Assembly: GCF_001975785.1 (NCBI RefSeq)
Contig: NZ_MSFI01000029.1
Coordinates: forward strand, 1-64,000
Length of the DNA: 64,000 nucleotides
Source: Domibacillus epiphyticus
GTDB taxonomy: Bacteria > Bacillota > Bacilli > Bacillales > Domibacillaceae
Direction of reading: 5' to 3'
The notes under the pieces: model-generated
Told to the model about the DNA's origin: nothing
What the model saw: the letters and a program-made list of their open reading frames with translations, nothing else
Databases searched by the model: none
Shown here: piece after piece, positions 47,889 through 57,626 of the stretch
Numbering within the stretch: the stretch's first letter is position 1
How the letters are laid out: each line of letters opens with the position of its first letter
Position numbers and translations under genes: made by a program

Positions 47889-47986
47889 ACCCATCACTCA
47901 CTTTTCCAGGAATTACGCCTTTTTCCCTAGGCGCATCTGGAAAAAATTATAATGGAAATCCCACCGGAATGCAACGAACCTTCTGC

Positions 47987-49318
47987 TTAATAACCTGCTT
48001 CTGCTTCAGATAGCTTTTCAATCCGCTCTTCTTTTCCGTTGTTTGCGTTAATGAAAATTCGATAAGAAGCTGTGCCATTCTCAGCTAAAAATTCGTAGCA
48101 AAGCACATCCTTTAAAAGGTTGTTTGTCACAATCGCTTGTTGAGCTTCCATCACACTAAGCTTTGGATGCAGTTCTTTTTTTGCCTGTTCAACTGTTAAT
48201 GCTGGTGATTCAATTTTACGTTCCTTTTTATTTTTCCAATAGTTTTGCGCTTCAAGTCCTGTCACGACTCCGTTATCCAGTGCAACTTTCATCGTAAGCG
48301 ATTCAGGGTATATCATCGTATCGCCTTGCTTTCTTGTAAAAGTAAATACACCAGTATGATCATATTGCGCGCTATTTGTCATCACCATATTGTCAAATCC
48401 ATGCTTTTCTAAAAATGCCGATGCTTTTTCAGAAGCGTTATTTAAGCTGATTTTACTTTTTTTAGTATCTCGATTGACGGTAAATGTAAGAGGATATCCA
48501 CCCTTCTCTGTCACATCCATGGTTGCTTCTTCGCCTTTTTGTCCGGTAACAGAGACGTTATAAAAAGGGATCGCAGCATCCTTTAAACTTTTTTCCACTT
48601 TCGTCACTTCCGGGTCTATATTGAAATATTCTTTTGCGATAGAGGCAGCTTCATCTTTTGATATATTTTCACCTGACAGCTTTTTTAACGCATCATCCGA
48701 TACGGACTTTTCTACTTGCGTTGCCTGAAAAACATCTGTTTCAGGAAATTCTGATGCTTTTTTCTCAATGTTGTTAAACCCGTCAACAACCGTATTATCC
48801 TTTGGTTCCTCACCGTTGGCATTTGCATGGGCAACGTCGGTCCAGCGTAAATTTTTATCGAGAACAGACAGCTGCACCGAGCGAAGTTCTTTTTGAATAT
48901 CCTCTGCCTGACTGTACAATGATTCAAGCTGTTCATATTCTTTATCTGATAATGGTTCTTGGTCTAAATCCCGTACGGCTGTTTTATAAGTAAAATTCCC
49001 GCTGTTGCCCAGAAACTCCTCCGTTTTTGAAAAAGGCAAATACCCGAGCGGCAGCCGGCTGATTGCATTATGGGCTTCTGATGTCAGCCGCCATACATCC
49101 GTTAAAGCGGGTGTTAAATTTTCTTTTGAATTCATCGCAAGCGCTTCTCCTGTCCGGTCGTGAATAACGTCGACTTGGTAGACAAGCTCATGAAACGCCT
49201 GCTGATAACCGTTTTCCGCTTCTATCATCAACGCTTCTTTTTGTCTGTATTGTGTATATCCCCAGTAAGCAGTTACGGCCAGAAGAACAGCTAGGACTGC
49301 TGGTGTAAATGAACGCAT
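47987..49318 (-). CDS. ypeB: Germination protein YpeB
   Basis: 443 residues. An N-terminal membrane segment (about 7-25) followed by a helical region and PepSY-type domains (ISKDEAASIAKEYF, then two related repeats). In Bacillus YpeB is needed with SleB for spore cortex lysis and is exported to the spore inner membrane. ATG at 49316-49318 is chosen (AGGAG eight bases upstream) over GTG 49327. Follows sleB by 11 bases. Confidence 0.93.
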   Translation of the reverse strand: MRSFTPAVLAVLLAVTAYWGYTQYRQKEALMIEAENGYQQAFHELVYQVDVIHDRTGEALAMNSKENLTPALTDVWRLTSEAHNAISRLPLGYLPFSKTEEFLGNSGNFTYKTAVRDLDQEPLSDKEYEQLESLYSQAEDIQKELRSVQLSVLDKNLRWTDVAHANANGEEPKDNTVVDGFNNIEKKASEFPETDVFQATQVEKSVSDDALKKLSGENISKDEAASIAKEYFNIDPEVTKVEKSLKDAAIPFYNVSVTGQKGEEATMDVTEKGGYPLTFTVNRDTKKSKISLNNASEKASAFLEKHGFDNMVMTNSAQYDHTGVFTFTRKQGDTMIYPESLTMKVALDNGVVTGLEAQNYWKNKKERKIESPALTVEQAKKELHPKLSVMEAQQAIVTNNLLKDVLCYEFLAENGTASYRIFINANNGKEERIEKLSEAEAGY

Positions 49319-49329
49319 CTTTTTCACTC

Positions 49330-50079
49330 CTATTCACAAAAAATATGCTGACCGATTTTTTTTATTTGTGGCCTTGACCAAATCCAATCACTTGTAGCAG
49401 TATCCGGATTAAAGTAATAGAGTGCTTCACCGGTCGGGTCCCACCCGTTTATTGCATCCAGCACCGCTTTTTTTGCCGTTTCATCTGGTGTCAGCCAAAT
49501 TTGCCCGTCTGCCACCGCTGTAAATGCAAGCGGTTCAAAAATGACACCAGCCACAGTATTGGGAAAGGTTTCACTTCCAATCCTGTTTAAAATGACAGCC
49601 GCTACTGCTACTTGGCCTTCATACGGTTCACCACGAGCTTCACCATAAACGGCATTCGCCATTAACTGAATATCATTTTGCGAAAAACCAGCCGGTGTAT
49701 TGACAGACTGCGCAGTTGTCTTTGCTCCACCATAATAGGTGAATGAACGTCCCTTTCGAATCTGGCTTTTTACATGCGCTTCATCATATTTTGACGCCCG
49801 CTCCAGCTTCCTTTTTGTATCTTCCCCTGCAAGACCATCTACCGGCAAACCAAACGACTCTTGAAAATTACGAAGCGCCCAGTATGTGGACCAGCCGAAC
49901 ACGCCATCAATTTGGTCACGGTAATACCCTGTATACTGAAGGCGTGCTTGCAATTCAATGACATCATCCCCTTCTGCACCGCGCTGAATGACTTGATTAG
50001 AAAACGCACCAGCGTGATGAGCTGTAAATAAAAGAATAGCCGACACACATATAAGGGCCGCTTTTTTCCATTTCCGCAT
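49330..50079 (-). CDS. sleB: Spore cortex-lytic enzyme SleB
   Basis: 249 residues from the ATG at 50077-50079. Signal peptide (to about residue 25), a peptidoglycan-binding domain (QRGAEGDDVIELQARLQ ... GVFGWSTYWALRNFQ) and a C-terminal lytic transglycosylase domain with the catalytic Glu in NAVYGEARGEPYEGQ. It hydrolyses cortex during germination. A sigma-G-like promoter precedes it, consistent with forespore expression, and ypeB follows. Confidence 0.95.
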   Translation of the reverse strand: MRKWKKAALICVSAILLFTAHHAGAFSNQVIQRGAEGDDVIELQARLQYTGYYRDQIDGVFGWSTYWALRNFQESFGLPVDGLAGEDTKRKLERASKYDEAHVKSQIRKGRSFTYYGGAKTTAQSVNTPAGFSQNDIQLMANAVYGEARGEPYEGQVAVAAVILNRIGSETFPNTVAGVIFEPLAFTAVADGQIWLTPDETAKKAVLDAINGWDPTGEALYYFNPDTATSDWIWSRPQIKKIGQHIFCE

Positions 50080-50109
50080 ATCATTCACCATCCTGTCTCA
50101 ATATGAAGT

Positions 50110-50140
50110 TATTGTGACACGCTCAACATTCTTTTATTCA
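50110..50140 (-). promoter_or_regulatory. Sigma-G-like promoter of sleB-ypeB
   Basis: TGAATA (-35) at 50135-50140, 18-bp spacer, CACAATA (-10) at 50110-50116 on the minus strand. These match the known sigma-G boxes (about TGMATA and CATWMTA) with one mismatch in the -10. Confidence 0.55.
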
Positions 50141-50143
50141 CAC

Positions 50144-50181
50144 AAAAAGACGCTGTAAGAATTACTTCTTACAGCGTCTTT
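50144..50181 (-). terminator. Terminator after prsW
   Basis: AAAGACGCTGTAAGAA with TTCTTACAGCGTCTTT, about 16 pairs with a small loop, followed by TTTTTGTG. Confidence 0.92.
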
Positions 50182-50848
50182 ACATTTTTGCCCGGTGATA
50201 CGCTTCCGTTAAAATGTGTGCTTTCTTCACTTTTCTTAAGGCAAACCACCATAAAAAAAGCATGAATGGAATGACGTAATAAATCCATACACTATCGATA
50301 AATAAAATATAATCAAATGATCCGTGCAGCAAAAACACAATTATAAACGCAAGGCTGAGCATTTTCTTTTCAAACTGAACTTTGCCAAATTTCGCCCGCC
50401 CGAAATAATAGCCCATAATCACACCAAACAGCGCGTGGCTCGAAACGGGCAAAAGCGCTCTTAAAAACGCATATTCTACACCATGCGCTGCCAGATAGAG
50501 CACATTTTCAGCCGTCGCAAATCCAAGTGACACACTGGTCGCGTACACGATACCATCATACGGTTCGTCGAAATGAGTATGACGGTAAATTAAATAATAT
50601 AAAATGAACCATTTCATAAATTCTTCAAGCATAGCCGTTGAGACAAATGCCTGTAAAAAACCATCGGACAAAAGCTGTTCTTCTTCAATTACATATTGTA
50701 AAAACATAACCGGAAACGTAATCAAGACGCCATATAAAAATGCCCTGGCGACCATGATGACAGGTTCCGATTCGTAACGGTCCCGCAAATAAAAGTAACA
50801 GAGAAGCGCAAGACCAGGTGCAATTCCCGCTGAAAGAATCGGGAGCAT
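50180..50848 (-). CDS. prsW: Membrane protease PrsW
   Basis: 222 residues from the ATG at 50846-50848 (AGAGGAAAAG site); longer upstream frames lack a ribosome site. Five to seven membrane segments. Active-site-like motifs EEFMKW near 80, SSHALFGVIMG and LLHGSFDYI are those of the PrsW glutamic-type protease, which in B. subtilis makes the first cut in the anti-sigma-W factor RsiW. Divergent from ansA. Confidence 0.93.
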   Translation of the reverse strand: MLPILSAGIAPGLALLCYFYLRDRYESEPVIMVARAFLYGVLITFPVMFLQYVIEEEQLLSDGFLQAFVSTAMLEEFMKWFILYYLIYRHTHFDEPYDGIVYATSVSLGFATAENVLYLAAHGVEYAFLRALLPVSSHALFGVIMGYYFGRAKFGKVQFEKKMLSLAFIIVFLLHGSFDYILFIDSVWIYYVIPFMLFLWWFALRKVKKAHILTEAYHRAKM

Positions 50849-50936
50849 ACGCTTTTCCTCTTTTCTTTCTGTTTTTTCCATCGTATCATGAGTAATGCAT
50901 ATTGAAAACAAACTTTCCATATAAGGAGCGATAAAC

Positions 50937-51890
50937 ATGACACCAAAAAATCTTTTGCTCATCCACACCGGTGGAACAATATCCATGAAAGCAAATGAAG
51001 AAACAGGTGCAGTTGATCAAGACGGCAAAAACCCGATTGCTTCTCTGAATGAATTCCCCGGGATCGATGCTGTTTTCTCTGTAAAAGAGCCCTTCCAAAT
51101 TCCATCCCCGCATATGACGGTTAATGAAATGATGACTATTAAAGAATTAATCGATCAAACGGAGGCAGAGGGTGTTGTGATTACTCACGGTACAGATACA
51201 ATGGAAGAAACAGCCTATTTTCTTGATTTAACTTTGACCAAACGAATCCCAGTTGTTTTCACCGGTGCAATGCGCTCAAGCAATGAGACCGGTTCCGACG
51301 GGCCATCGAATTTAATCAGCGCCGTGAAAACAGCGATGAGTGAAGAAGCCCATGATAAGGGAGTTCTCGTCGTCATGAATGATGCCATTCATAGCGCTCG
51401 ATATGTGACAAAAGCGAACTGCGGAACCTTAGCTGCCTTTCAAAGTCCGGATACCGGCCCAATTGGTGTGGTATTGAATAACACCGTTCATTTTTTTCAC
51501 ACACCTATGCCATCAGACACATTCGACATTAAAAATGTTAATTTGACTATTCCCGTCTTAACCGCCTATGCCGGTATGGATACATTTTTATTCAACCAGT
51601 TATCAAGTTGTGACGGCCTTGTCATTGAAGCCCTCGGTCAAGGCAATTTGCCGCCCGCAGCTGCACAAGCTGTCATTGAATTAATCCAATCGGGTCTGCC
51701 TGTCCTCATCACGTCAAGATGTGTCAGCGGGATTGTACAGCCGACCTACTCTTATGAAGGGGGCGGCCGAACATTACAAGAAGCTGGCGCGCTATTTTCA
51801 GGAGGTTTGAACGGTCAGAAAGCAAGATTAAAACTGCTTGCTGCTTTATCAGCCGGCCGAAAAGAAGATTTACCGGCCATTTTCCCATAA
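50937..51890 (+). CDS. ansA: L-asparaginase (type I-like)
   Basis: 317 residues. It hydrolyses asparagine to aspartate and ammonia. The catalytic Thr motifs are HTGGTISMK near 10 and THGTDTMEETAYF near 83; TGAMRSSNETGSDGPSNL follows. No signal peptide is seen, so it is probably cytoplasmic. AAGGAGCGA precedes the ATG. It stands alone between prsW (divergent) and ypdA (convergent); B. subtilis has ansA elsewhere, with the ansR-ansAB genes. Confidence 0.93.
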   Translation: MTPKNLLLIHTGGTISMKANEETGAVDQDGKNPIASLNEFPGIDAVFSVKEPFQIPSPHMTVNEMMTIKELIDQTEAEGVVITHGTDTMEETAYFLDLTLTKRIPVVFTGAMRSSNETGSDGPSNLISAVKTAMSEEAHDKGVLVVMNDAIHSARYVTKANCGTLAAFQSPDTGPIGVVLNNTVHFFHTPMPSDTFDIKNVNLTIPVLTAYAGMDTFLFNQLSSCDGLVIEALGQGNLPPAAAQAVIELIQSGLPVLITSRCVSGIVQPTYSYEGGGRTLQEAGALFSGGLNGQKARLKLLAALSAGRKEDLPAIFP

Positions 51891-51895
51891 CAAAT

Positions 51896-51922
51896 GGCGG
51901 GCTGTTTATTTCCCGCCTTTTT
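51896..51922 (+). terminator. Terminator after ansA
   Basis: GGCGGG/CCCGCC stem with a ten-base loop then TTTTT on the plus strand; it overlaps the end of the convergent ypdA. Confidence 0.7.
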
Positions 51923-52883
51923 CCCGTTCTAAAATGGCTGCTGCAATTTCACCGCCATGAAAGCGGCCATTTTCAATAAAAATTTCGTTTGCATTATTCC
52001 CTGCCGCAATAACACCCGCAATAAATATTCCATTCACATTTGTTTCTTTCGTTTCTTCGTTATAGATCGGTCGTCCTGTCTCCCGGTCGATTTCAACTCC
52101 GATTTTCGTAAGAAACGAATGATCTGGGTGATAACCTGTCATCGCGAACACGAAGTCATTTTGAATCGTCACTCTCTGTTTATCCGTTTCGTATGTAAAC
52201 GAATCTTCTGTTATTTTTCTAGGTTCCGCGTTAAAAACCATCTGAATCTCCCCGTTGCGCACAAGAGCATCAAACTCCGGCAAAATCCACGGCTTTATGC
52301 TCGGTGAATACTCGCTTCCACGATAAATGACCGTCACTCTTGCACCTGCTTTATGAAGCTCAAGCGCAGCGTCCACCGCCGAATTTTTGCCGCCAATCAC
52401 AACGGTGTCTGTATCGAAAAACGGGTGTGCTTCTTTAAAATAATGGAATACATGATCAAGCTCTTCACCGGGGATGTTCATGTAATTCGGATGGTCATAG
52501 TACCCTGTAGCAATTATGACATACGGTGCTTCATACTGGCCTTTTGATGTGGAAACGCAAAAAAATCCGTTTTCCTGCCTGGCAATACGGTTTACCTGCT
52601 CGAAACGGTTTATGCGCAGTTCTTTTAATTTCACCACTTCCCGATAATAAACAAGCGCTTGATTACGATGCGGTTTGCGTTCTTCAATAATAAATGGGAC
52701 ATCACCAATCGCGAGTTTTTCGCTCGAACTGAAAAATGTTTGATGTGTCGGATATTGATAGATCGCGTTCACGATGTTACCTTTTTCGATAACGAGCGGG
52801 TTTTTACCGATTTGTTTCATTGCAATCGCAGCTGCTAAACCGCACGGACCGCCGCCTACAATAATGCAGTCTTCCCTCTTCAT
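51906..52883 (-). CDS. ypdA: Bacillithiol disulfide reductase YpdA (Bdr)
   Basis: 325 residues. An FAD/NADPH-dependent pyridine-nucleotide oxidoreductase. The N-terminal IVGGGPCGLAAAIAMK carries Cys14, conserved in this family and important for reducing bacillithiol disulfide; VIIATGYYDHPNYMNIPG and VIGGKNSAVDAALELHKAGA (NADPH fold) follow. It restores bacillithiol made through BshA in this same window. ATG start with AGGAGAG. Confidence 0.95.
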   Translation of the reverse strand: MKREDCIIVGGGPCGLAAAIAMKQIGKNPLVIEKGNIVNAIYQYPTHQTFFSSSEKLAIGDVPFIIEERKPHRNQALVYYREVVKLKELRINRFEQVNRIARQENGFFCVSTSKGQYEAPYVIIATGYYDHPNYMNIPGEELDHVFHYFKEAHPFFDTDTVVIGGKNSAVDAALELHKAGARVTVIYRGSEYSPSIKPWILPEFDALVRNGEIQMVFNAEPRKITEDSFTYETDKQRVTIQNDFVFAMTGYHPDHSFLTKIGVEIDRETGRPIYNEETKETNVNGIFIAGVIAAGNNANEIFIENGRFHGGEIAAAILEREKGGK

Positions 52884-52959
52884 TCTAGTTCTCTCCTGTC
52901 CTTGTTCATCTCCATAATCTATTGTAGAAAAAAAGACAGATCAATTCAATTAGACACAC

Positions 52960-53844
52960 TTACAGACGGCTGTTCAGCCACTTGCTCCACTCTTCCTCTG
53001 TCTTTCCAACAAAAAACCGCTCAGCATATTTTGGCAATCTGTTGGTTAACGCTGCGCCCAAAAGCCCGATCTCTATATCCTTATTCACCTTTCGAAACTC
53101 TTCAGCTAACGAAAGTGTCAAAGATACATTCTCCTGTTTTGTACAGGAAATGAACAATAGTTTCGGCTTCACGATACCGGTCACAGTGAACATATCCGCA
53201 TCAGTTATTCCTGTACCAAGGGAAATGACTTCATACCCGAGACGCCTTACAAAGAAAGTGAAAATAAGCAGTTCCATTTCATTACTTTCTCCCGGACCGT
53301 ACACAGCCACAATTTTTGGCAGCCCCTGATTAATCGGAAATGAATGCAAGAGCATGTCAATTCGTGATCGAAGAATTGATGCTGCAAAATGCTTGTGAGC
53401 TGTCGTAATCGTTTCCTCTTCCCAAAGATTTTCAATTTGGACAAGCAAAGGACCAAGAATACTCATGAAAACGCAGTCAATTGTATAAAGAGCAAATGCC
53501 TTGTTGATTATTTTCTGTGCGTTCAATCCGTCAAAATGAAGAAGAGCCTCCAAAAGCTCTTCCGATAATAACTTTTGATAATTCACTTCTGCTGAAAAAG
53601 AGGATTTCTGGTCTGTTTCTTGCTGATTAAGAATCGAGACTGCCTGACTGATTGTAAAGCCCTGCTGTACTTTTTCAGACAGCCATTTCAATTTGTGGAT
53701 ATGCTCGTCTGTATATAGTCTGTGTCCCGCATCATTACGGACAGGCTTTAAAATGTGATACCGCCTTTCCCAAGCTCGAAGCGTTCCAGGCTGAATTCCT
53801 GTCAATGTAGAGACTGCTTTCATATTATATTTCCCTGCGTTCAT
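52960..53844 (-). CDS. MerR-family regulator with B12-binding-like C-terminus
   Basis: 294 residues. An N-terminal MerR helix-turn-helix (1-75: LTGIQPGTLRAWERRYHILKP, GHRLYTDEHI), a four-helix region (~90-165) with Trp141, and a Rossmann-like domain (~176-294) resembling CarH/LitR-type cobalamin photoreceptors. The site where active relatives have E-x-H-x-x-G is GESNEM (185-190), so the lower-ligand His is Asn188; the W-x9-EH motif reads W-x9-K151-H152. B12 binding is therefore doubtful. AAAGGACG precedes the ATG. No neighbouring carotenoid or photolyase genes are visible. It sits where gudB-mecB lie in B. subtilis. Confidence 0.85.
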   Translation of the reverse strand: MNAGKYNMKAVSTLTGIQPGTLRAWERRYHILKPVRNDAGHRLYTDEHIHKLKWLSEKVQQGFTISQAVSILNQQETDQKSSFSAEVNYQKLLSEELLEALLHFDGLNAQKIINKAFALYTIDCVFMSILGPLLVQIENLWEEETITTAHKHFAASILRSRIDMLLHSFPINQGLPKIVAVYGPGESNEMELLIFTFFVRRLGYEVISLGTGITDADMFTVTGIVKPKLLFISCTKQENVSLTLSLAEEFRKVNKDIEIGLLGAALTNRLPKYAERFFVGKTEEEWSKWLNSRL

Positions 53845-53876
53845 CTGCTCGTCCTTTCCAACACGGTGAATATTGT

Positions 53877-54635
53877 TTACCCTTCCGGCCGCCTAATCGT
53901 TATAAAATGTGTTTCAGCACGTGCACCGAGGCGCAGCGGAATGCCAGTTGTCCCGTAACCATTTGATACAAGCATGTGAATGCCGTTCACATGTTTCCAC
54001 CGACCTTTTTCATACAGCCCCCACCGCCCAAGACGGATTTGTCCACCATGCGTATGCCCGCTTAACATTACAGCAATACGATCTTCTTTTTGAATTTTAC
54101 GGATAAACCCTGGGTTATGACTGACGATGATTTTATACGCATGAGAAGGAACATCGGAAAGAAGAGAAAATTTATCGATTTTCCCTTTTCCCAGGTCATC
54201 TGTTCCAAGAATGTATACATCCGGCGACAAAGCGGCCGATCCATTTTTTAACACCGTCACATTCCATTCAGAGAAAATAGCCGCGAGACGCTCGAATTCA
54301 ATTTCATAGTCATTATTTCCGGGCACAAAATAAACCGGGGCAACCGCAGCCAGTCTCTTTATATTTTCTCTGATCCGCTCGTCCCGAACGCCTCCTTCAC
54401 ATAAATCTCCGCCAATAATGACCGCCTGTGCGCGTCCCTGAACATGCTTAATAATTGACGGATGGACAAGACGACGATGAATATCTGAAATAAAAAAAAG
54501 CGCAAGCGGCGCCTTTTCCGGAAATCGTTTATCGGCTATGATCGTCTCTTTTACTTCATTATGAAAAGCTTCTTTCCACATATAAAGCCCGGCTGCAGCA
54601 AATGGTGCCGCAGCCAGTAGGAGTTGTTTCAACAT
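53877..54635 (-). CDS. ypbG: YpbG-type membrane-associated metallophosphoesterase
   Basis: 252 residues. A hydrophobic N-terminus (3-20) and a calcineurin-like fold with FISDIHRR (Asp/His), IIGGDLCEGG, VPGNNDYEIEF, IIVSHNP and LSGHTHGGQIRLG, so the dinuclear metal site is complete. The substrate is unknown. It matches B. subtilis YpbG in order near recQ and ypdA. GAAGGGAAG precedes the ATG. Confidence 0.9.
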   Translation of the reverse strand: MLKQLLLAAAPFAAAGLYMWKEAFHNEVKETIIADKRFPEKAPLALFFISDIHRRLVHPSIIKHVQGRAQAVIIGGDLCEGGVRDERIRENIKRLAAVAPVYFVPGNNDYEIEFERLAAIFSEWNVTVLKNGSAALSPDVYILGTDDLGKGKIDKFSLLSDVPSHAYKIIVSHNPGFIRKIQKEDRIAVMLSGHTHGGQIRLGRWGLYEKGRWKHVNGIHMLVSNGYGTTGIPLRLGARAETHFITIRRPEG

Positions 54636-54664
54636 TGGCTTCCCTTCATTTCTGTAAACTATTC

Positions 54665-54949
54665 TTATTCTGTATCACGCTCTTGATTTTCATCCGCTGT
54701 CTCATTTTTTTCTGTAATCACTTGATTCACATCCGTTTTGTCTTCTTTAAACACATACACAGCAAGAAAAGGAGAAGCGATAAAAAAGATTAGCATGACG
54801 GTTAACAAAGGATAATGACGTTTTTTTTCGTCTTTTTCTTTTACCGGCCTTTTAAGTGTTTGAAAATCTGTCTCTGTTACATCTTCTTCTACTTTTGTTA
54901 AAGGCTTTTTGTTTTTTTCTGCCATTTCACGGTAGGGGTCTTTCACCAT
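54665..54949 (-). CDS. Short single-span membrane protein at the ypbE position
   Basis: 94 residues from the ATG at 54947-54949 (GGGAGGAACG site). A charged cytoplasmic part (1-45) with KDPYREMAEKNKKPLTKVEE, one membrane helix (about 46-66, LLTVMLIFFIASPFLAVYVF) and an acidic outside tail with repeated Glu/Asp/Asn. B. subtilis YpbE at this locus is longer, with a similar charged start and membrane segment and a C-terminal LysM domain; no LysM is seen here. Similarity beyond layout is not proven. Confidence 0.6.
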   Translation of the reverse strand: MVKDPYREMAEKNKKPLTKVEEDVTETDFQTLKRPVKEKDEKKRHYPLLTVMLIFFIASPFLAVYVFKEDKTDVNQVITEKNETADENQERDTE

Positions 54950-55025
54950 GATCGTTCCTCCCAGTTGAATCGTAAAAAGCTTCATTGTTATCATTATACT
55001 CGACAAGTACATCCTGGTTAATAGG

Positions 55026-56468
55026 TCATTTTTCCGGCAGAAGCCGAGCGAGCATATCACGCCAGAATGCCCTCTCCTCAATACGGTTATTCACCTGTTC
55101 TTTTTCATAATTAGTTAAATGAATTCCACACCGATCACAGCATTGCGCCTGTTCGACTGACTCTTCATTAAAAAATCGCATATACCCTTTGCGGCGGCAA
55201 TCCGAAGAAGTAAGCCAGTTCACCATTTCTTTTCGTTTCACAGCTTTTCGCTCAAGTAAATCGTCCCTTTTTTGGCGAATATAATGGGTAGAGTTCACAT
55301 TCAGCCGTTCGGCTTCTTGTTTGTAGTGAACGGCAAATCGGGCTTGTGTCTCTGACAAGGCAGGCTGAATGTCGCGTACTTTAATCCTTTGTTCAGTCAA
55401 CTGTCGGATTTGCCCGTCGTCGGGAAACTCCATTTCTGCGATAAATTCATGCAATCTTTCGTCCCCTGGTACATACAGAAGAACAGCTATGGATGCATGA
55501 CCATCACGCCCAGCCCTTCCAATTTCTTGCAAATAGGATTCCATTTGCGGCGGCATATGATAATGAATGACATATCGTACATTTTCTTTATTAATCCCCA
55601 TTCCAAATGCACTTGTAGCGCATACGACGTCCAGTTCACCCGTTAGAAATTGATGTTGAATGAGCAGGCGGTCACCAGCATCCATTCCACCGTGATAATA
55701 AGCAGCATTATCCATTCCCGCTATTTTTAAGTGTTGGACAGCTTCCTCTGCAGCCTTCCTTCCGGAAAAATACACAATCCCTGGCTTTTGAAAAAACGAC
55801 ACAAGTTCAATGAGCCTTTTTTGCTTATCTGTTTGATCCGGCAACCGTTCTACTTGTATGGCTATATTTTCACGGTTAACAGAAAATACCCATTCTTTTA
55901 CAGATTCAAGCTGAAGGCCTTCCTTGATATCTTTTCGCACTTTTTCAGTTGCTGTTGCCGTCAACGCCAGGGTTAGCGGGTTCCCGAGTTTTTTCCGAAC
56001 ATCACCAAGCAGACGGTAATCAGGGCGAAAATCATATCCCCACTGAGATATACAGTGCGCTTCATCAACTACAAACAGGGAAACGGTTAACTGATGCAGC
56101 GTTTGAATCACATTCGGTATTTGCAGCATTTCCGGCGATAAAAATATAAATTTATACCGGTTCAAGTTGGCGAGAGCAGCTGTTTTTTCTTCATAGTGCA
56201 AAAACGAATTCAGTGCAATCACCCGTTTCTCTCCACGCATTTTTAACTGCTCAGTCTGGTCCTGCATAAGAGAAAGGAGTGGTGAAACGATGACTACAGC
56301 ACCCGGTAAAATATATGCAGGCAGCTGATAACAAAGGGATTTCCCTGTTCCTGTAGGAAGCATGCTGAGCGTATTTTCACCAGAAAGAATTGATTCAATT
56401 GTTTCTCTTTGCCCCGGACGGAAAGAGTCAAAACCAAATTGTTCATATAGCAGGTCATCAATCATCAT
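55026..56468 (-). CDS. recQ: RecQ-family DNA helicase
   Basis: 480 residues. Motifs: [15 protein letters not shown] (motif 0), [15 protein letters not shown] (Walker A), [19 protein letters not shown] (DEAH), [30 protein letters not shown] and [10 protein letters not shown] (motif VI). A zinc-binding region C-x-x-x-GYMRFF ... CCDRC follows. It lacks a C-terminal HRDC domain, as does the shorter Bacillus RecQ (YpbC). ATG overlaps the ypbB stop by four bases (ATGA), so it is coupled. Confidence 0.95.
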   Translation of the reverse strand: MMIDDLLYEQFGFDSFRPGQRETIESILSGENTLSMLPTGTGKSLCYQLPAYILPGAVVIVSPLLSLMQDQTEQLKMRGEKRVIALNSFLHYEEKTAALANLNRYKFIFLSPEMLQIPNVIQTLHQLTVSLFVVDEAHCISQWGYDFRPDYRLLGDVRKKLGNPLTLALTATATEKVRKDIKEGLQLESVKEWVFSVNRENIAIQVERLPDQTDKQKRLIELVSFFQKPGIVYFSGRKAAEEAVQHLKIAGMDNAAYYHGGMDAGDRLLIQHQFLTGELDVVCATSAFGMGINKENVRYVIHYHMPPQMESYLQEIGRAGRDGHASIAVLLYVPGDERLHEFIAEMEFPDDGQIRQLTEQRIKVRDIQPALSETQARFAVHYKQEAERLNVNSTHYIRQKRDDLLERKAVKRKEMVNWLTSSDCRRKGYMRFFNEESVEQAQCCDRCGIHLTNYEKEQVNNRIEERAFWRDMLARLLPEK

Positions 56469-57514
56469 ATTGTATTCCTGCTTTCTTTCGCCAGGACAAG
56501 CCGAATTTGAAAATAGGAATGTTCCGGCAGCTTTTCTTTTATTGGCTTTAATTGACGATTTGATAGGACTTCAGCCACTTTTAAAACGGCATCTTCTTTC
56601 TCTTTATCTATAAATGGCCGGATAGAAAATGACGGATCATTTAACGCCAGTTCAACGACATGGTCTTCGATTGTCGCTTTTTTTAAACGTCTTGCGGGGG
56701 CAATCTGATCAATCGTCATGCCTTTTTTTAAATATTCCGCTGTCTGCCTTGCCGATGACGTCAACGTAACCGGGTTATATATATCCGAAACAATCATTTG
56801 CAATAAAGGCGTTTTATGAGGTGATTCCGTTACTTTTCGTACCATAGAGTGAAGTGCATGAAGAAACCGAAACCAGTACTCCGTCTCCTCCATCTTCATC
56901 CATTCAGCAGCCTGCATGACTGTTTTTCCTGTTTGTCCTTGACCTGAAAACCTAATAACAATGCACTCAGGCTGTTCTGGCAACAGCTGAAATAGATAAT
57001 CAAGCTCCATAAACAGGGAAGAGGCTAGTTCTTCTTTAGAACAAGGTGCTTTCCTTAAAAAACGCCTCACCCATTCATGAAGTGTTTCATCACGTGTAAT
57101 TGGATAATAGGAGGAATCACGGTAAGCAAGGTGGGACGCAACCTGGACGAGCAATTGAAGACGACTGAAGAAAACAGAAGCCGTTCCGGAAAACTGCCAT
57201 CCAGACAAGTCAGGAAATGATCCGGTCTCAGAAAAGCACCCGTTCATTCTCTCAAGGCCTTCTTTTGTCACAAATGGACGATGTAAATCCCCTGCTATAT
57301 ATGTATTTCTCATTAAATTATTCATCATGGTTTCAAATGTATCAGATGTTAAAAATGGAGCCGTATGAAACCATTTTGTCAAACGGTACAAATGCGCGTC
57401 TTGAATAGTCTGCGCGGATTTTTTTCCTTTTAATAAATGATAAACAGACGATGACGTGCGCTCTCCTTCTACAGCCTTTATAGCATTCACAATAACGGCC
57501 TCCAAGCACCGCAC
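56465..57514 (-). CDS. ypbB: YpbB family protein with C-terminal helix-turn-helix
   Basis: 349 residues. An N-terminal region of unknown structure, then near 270-300 a helix-turn-helix-like segment ([28 protein letters not shown]) of the HTH_40 type found in proteins linked to RecQ-type helicases. The M-R-C-L-E-A-V-I start at GTG 57512-57514 matches the family, with GAAGGGGTGATG upstream. It overlaps recQ, so the two proteins are likely partners; function is unknown. Confidence 0.85.
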   Translation of the reverse strand: MRCLEAVIVNAIKAVEGERTSSSVYHLLKGKKSAQTIQDAHLYRLTKWFHTAPFLTSDTFETMMNNLMRNTYIAGDLHRPFVTKEGLERMNGCFSETGSFPDLSGWQFSGTASVFFSRLQLLVQVASHLAYRDSSYYPITRDETLHEWVRRFLRKAPCSKEELASSLFMELDYLFQLLPEQPECIVIRFSGQGQTGKTVMQAAEWMKMEETEYWFRFLHALHSMVRKVTESPHKTPLLQMIVSDIYNPVTLTSSARQTAEYLKKGMTIDQIAPARRLKKATIEDHVVELALNDPSFSIRPFIDKEKEDAVLKVAEVLSNRQLKPIKEKLPEHSYFQIRLVLAKESRNTI

Positions 57515-57626
57515 TAATCATCACCCCTTCTTTTTGCTTGTTTCATTGTATCACAAAACATCCGTTCCAGTCCTTTTAATTCTCTTAATGCGAACCCTTT
57601 TATTTAGTGCGTGAAGAAGTTTTTTA

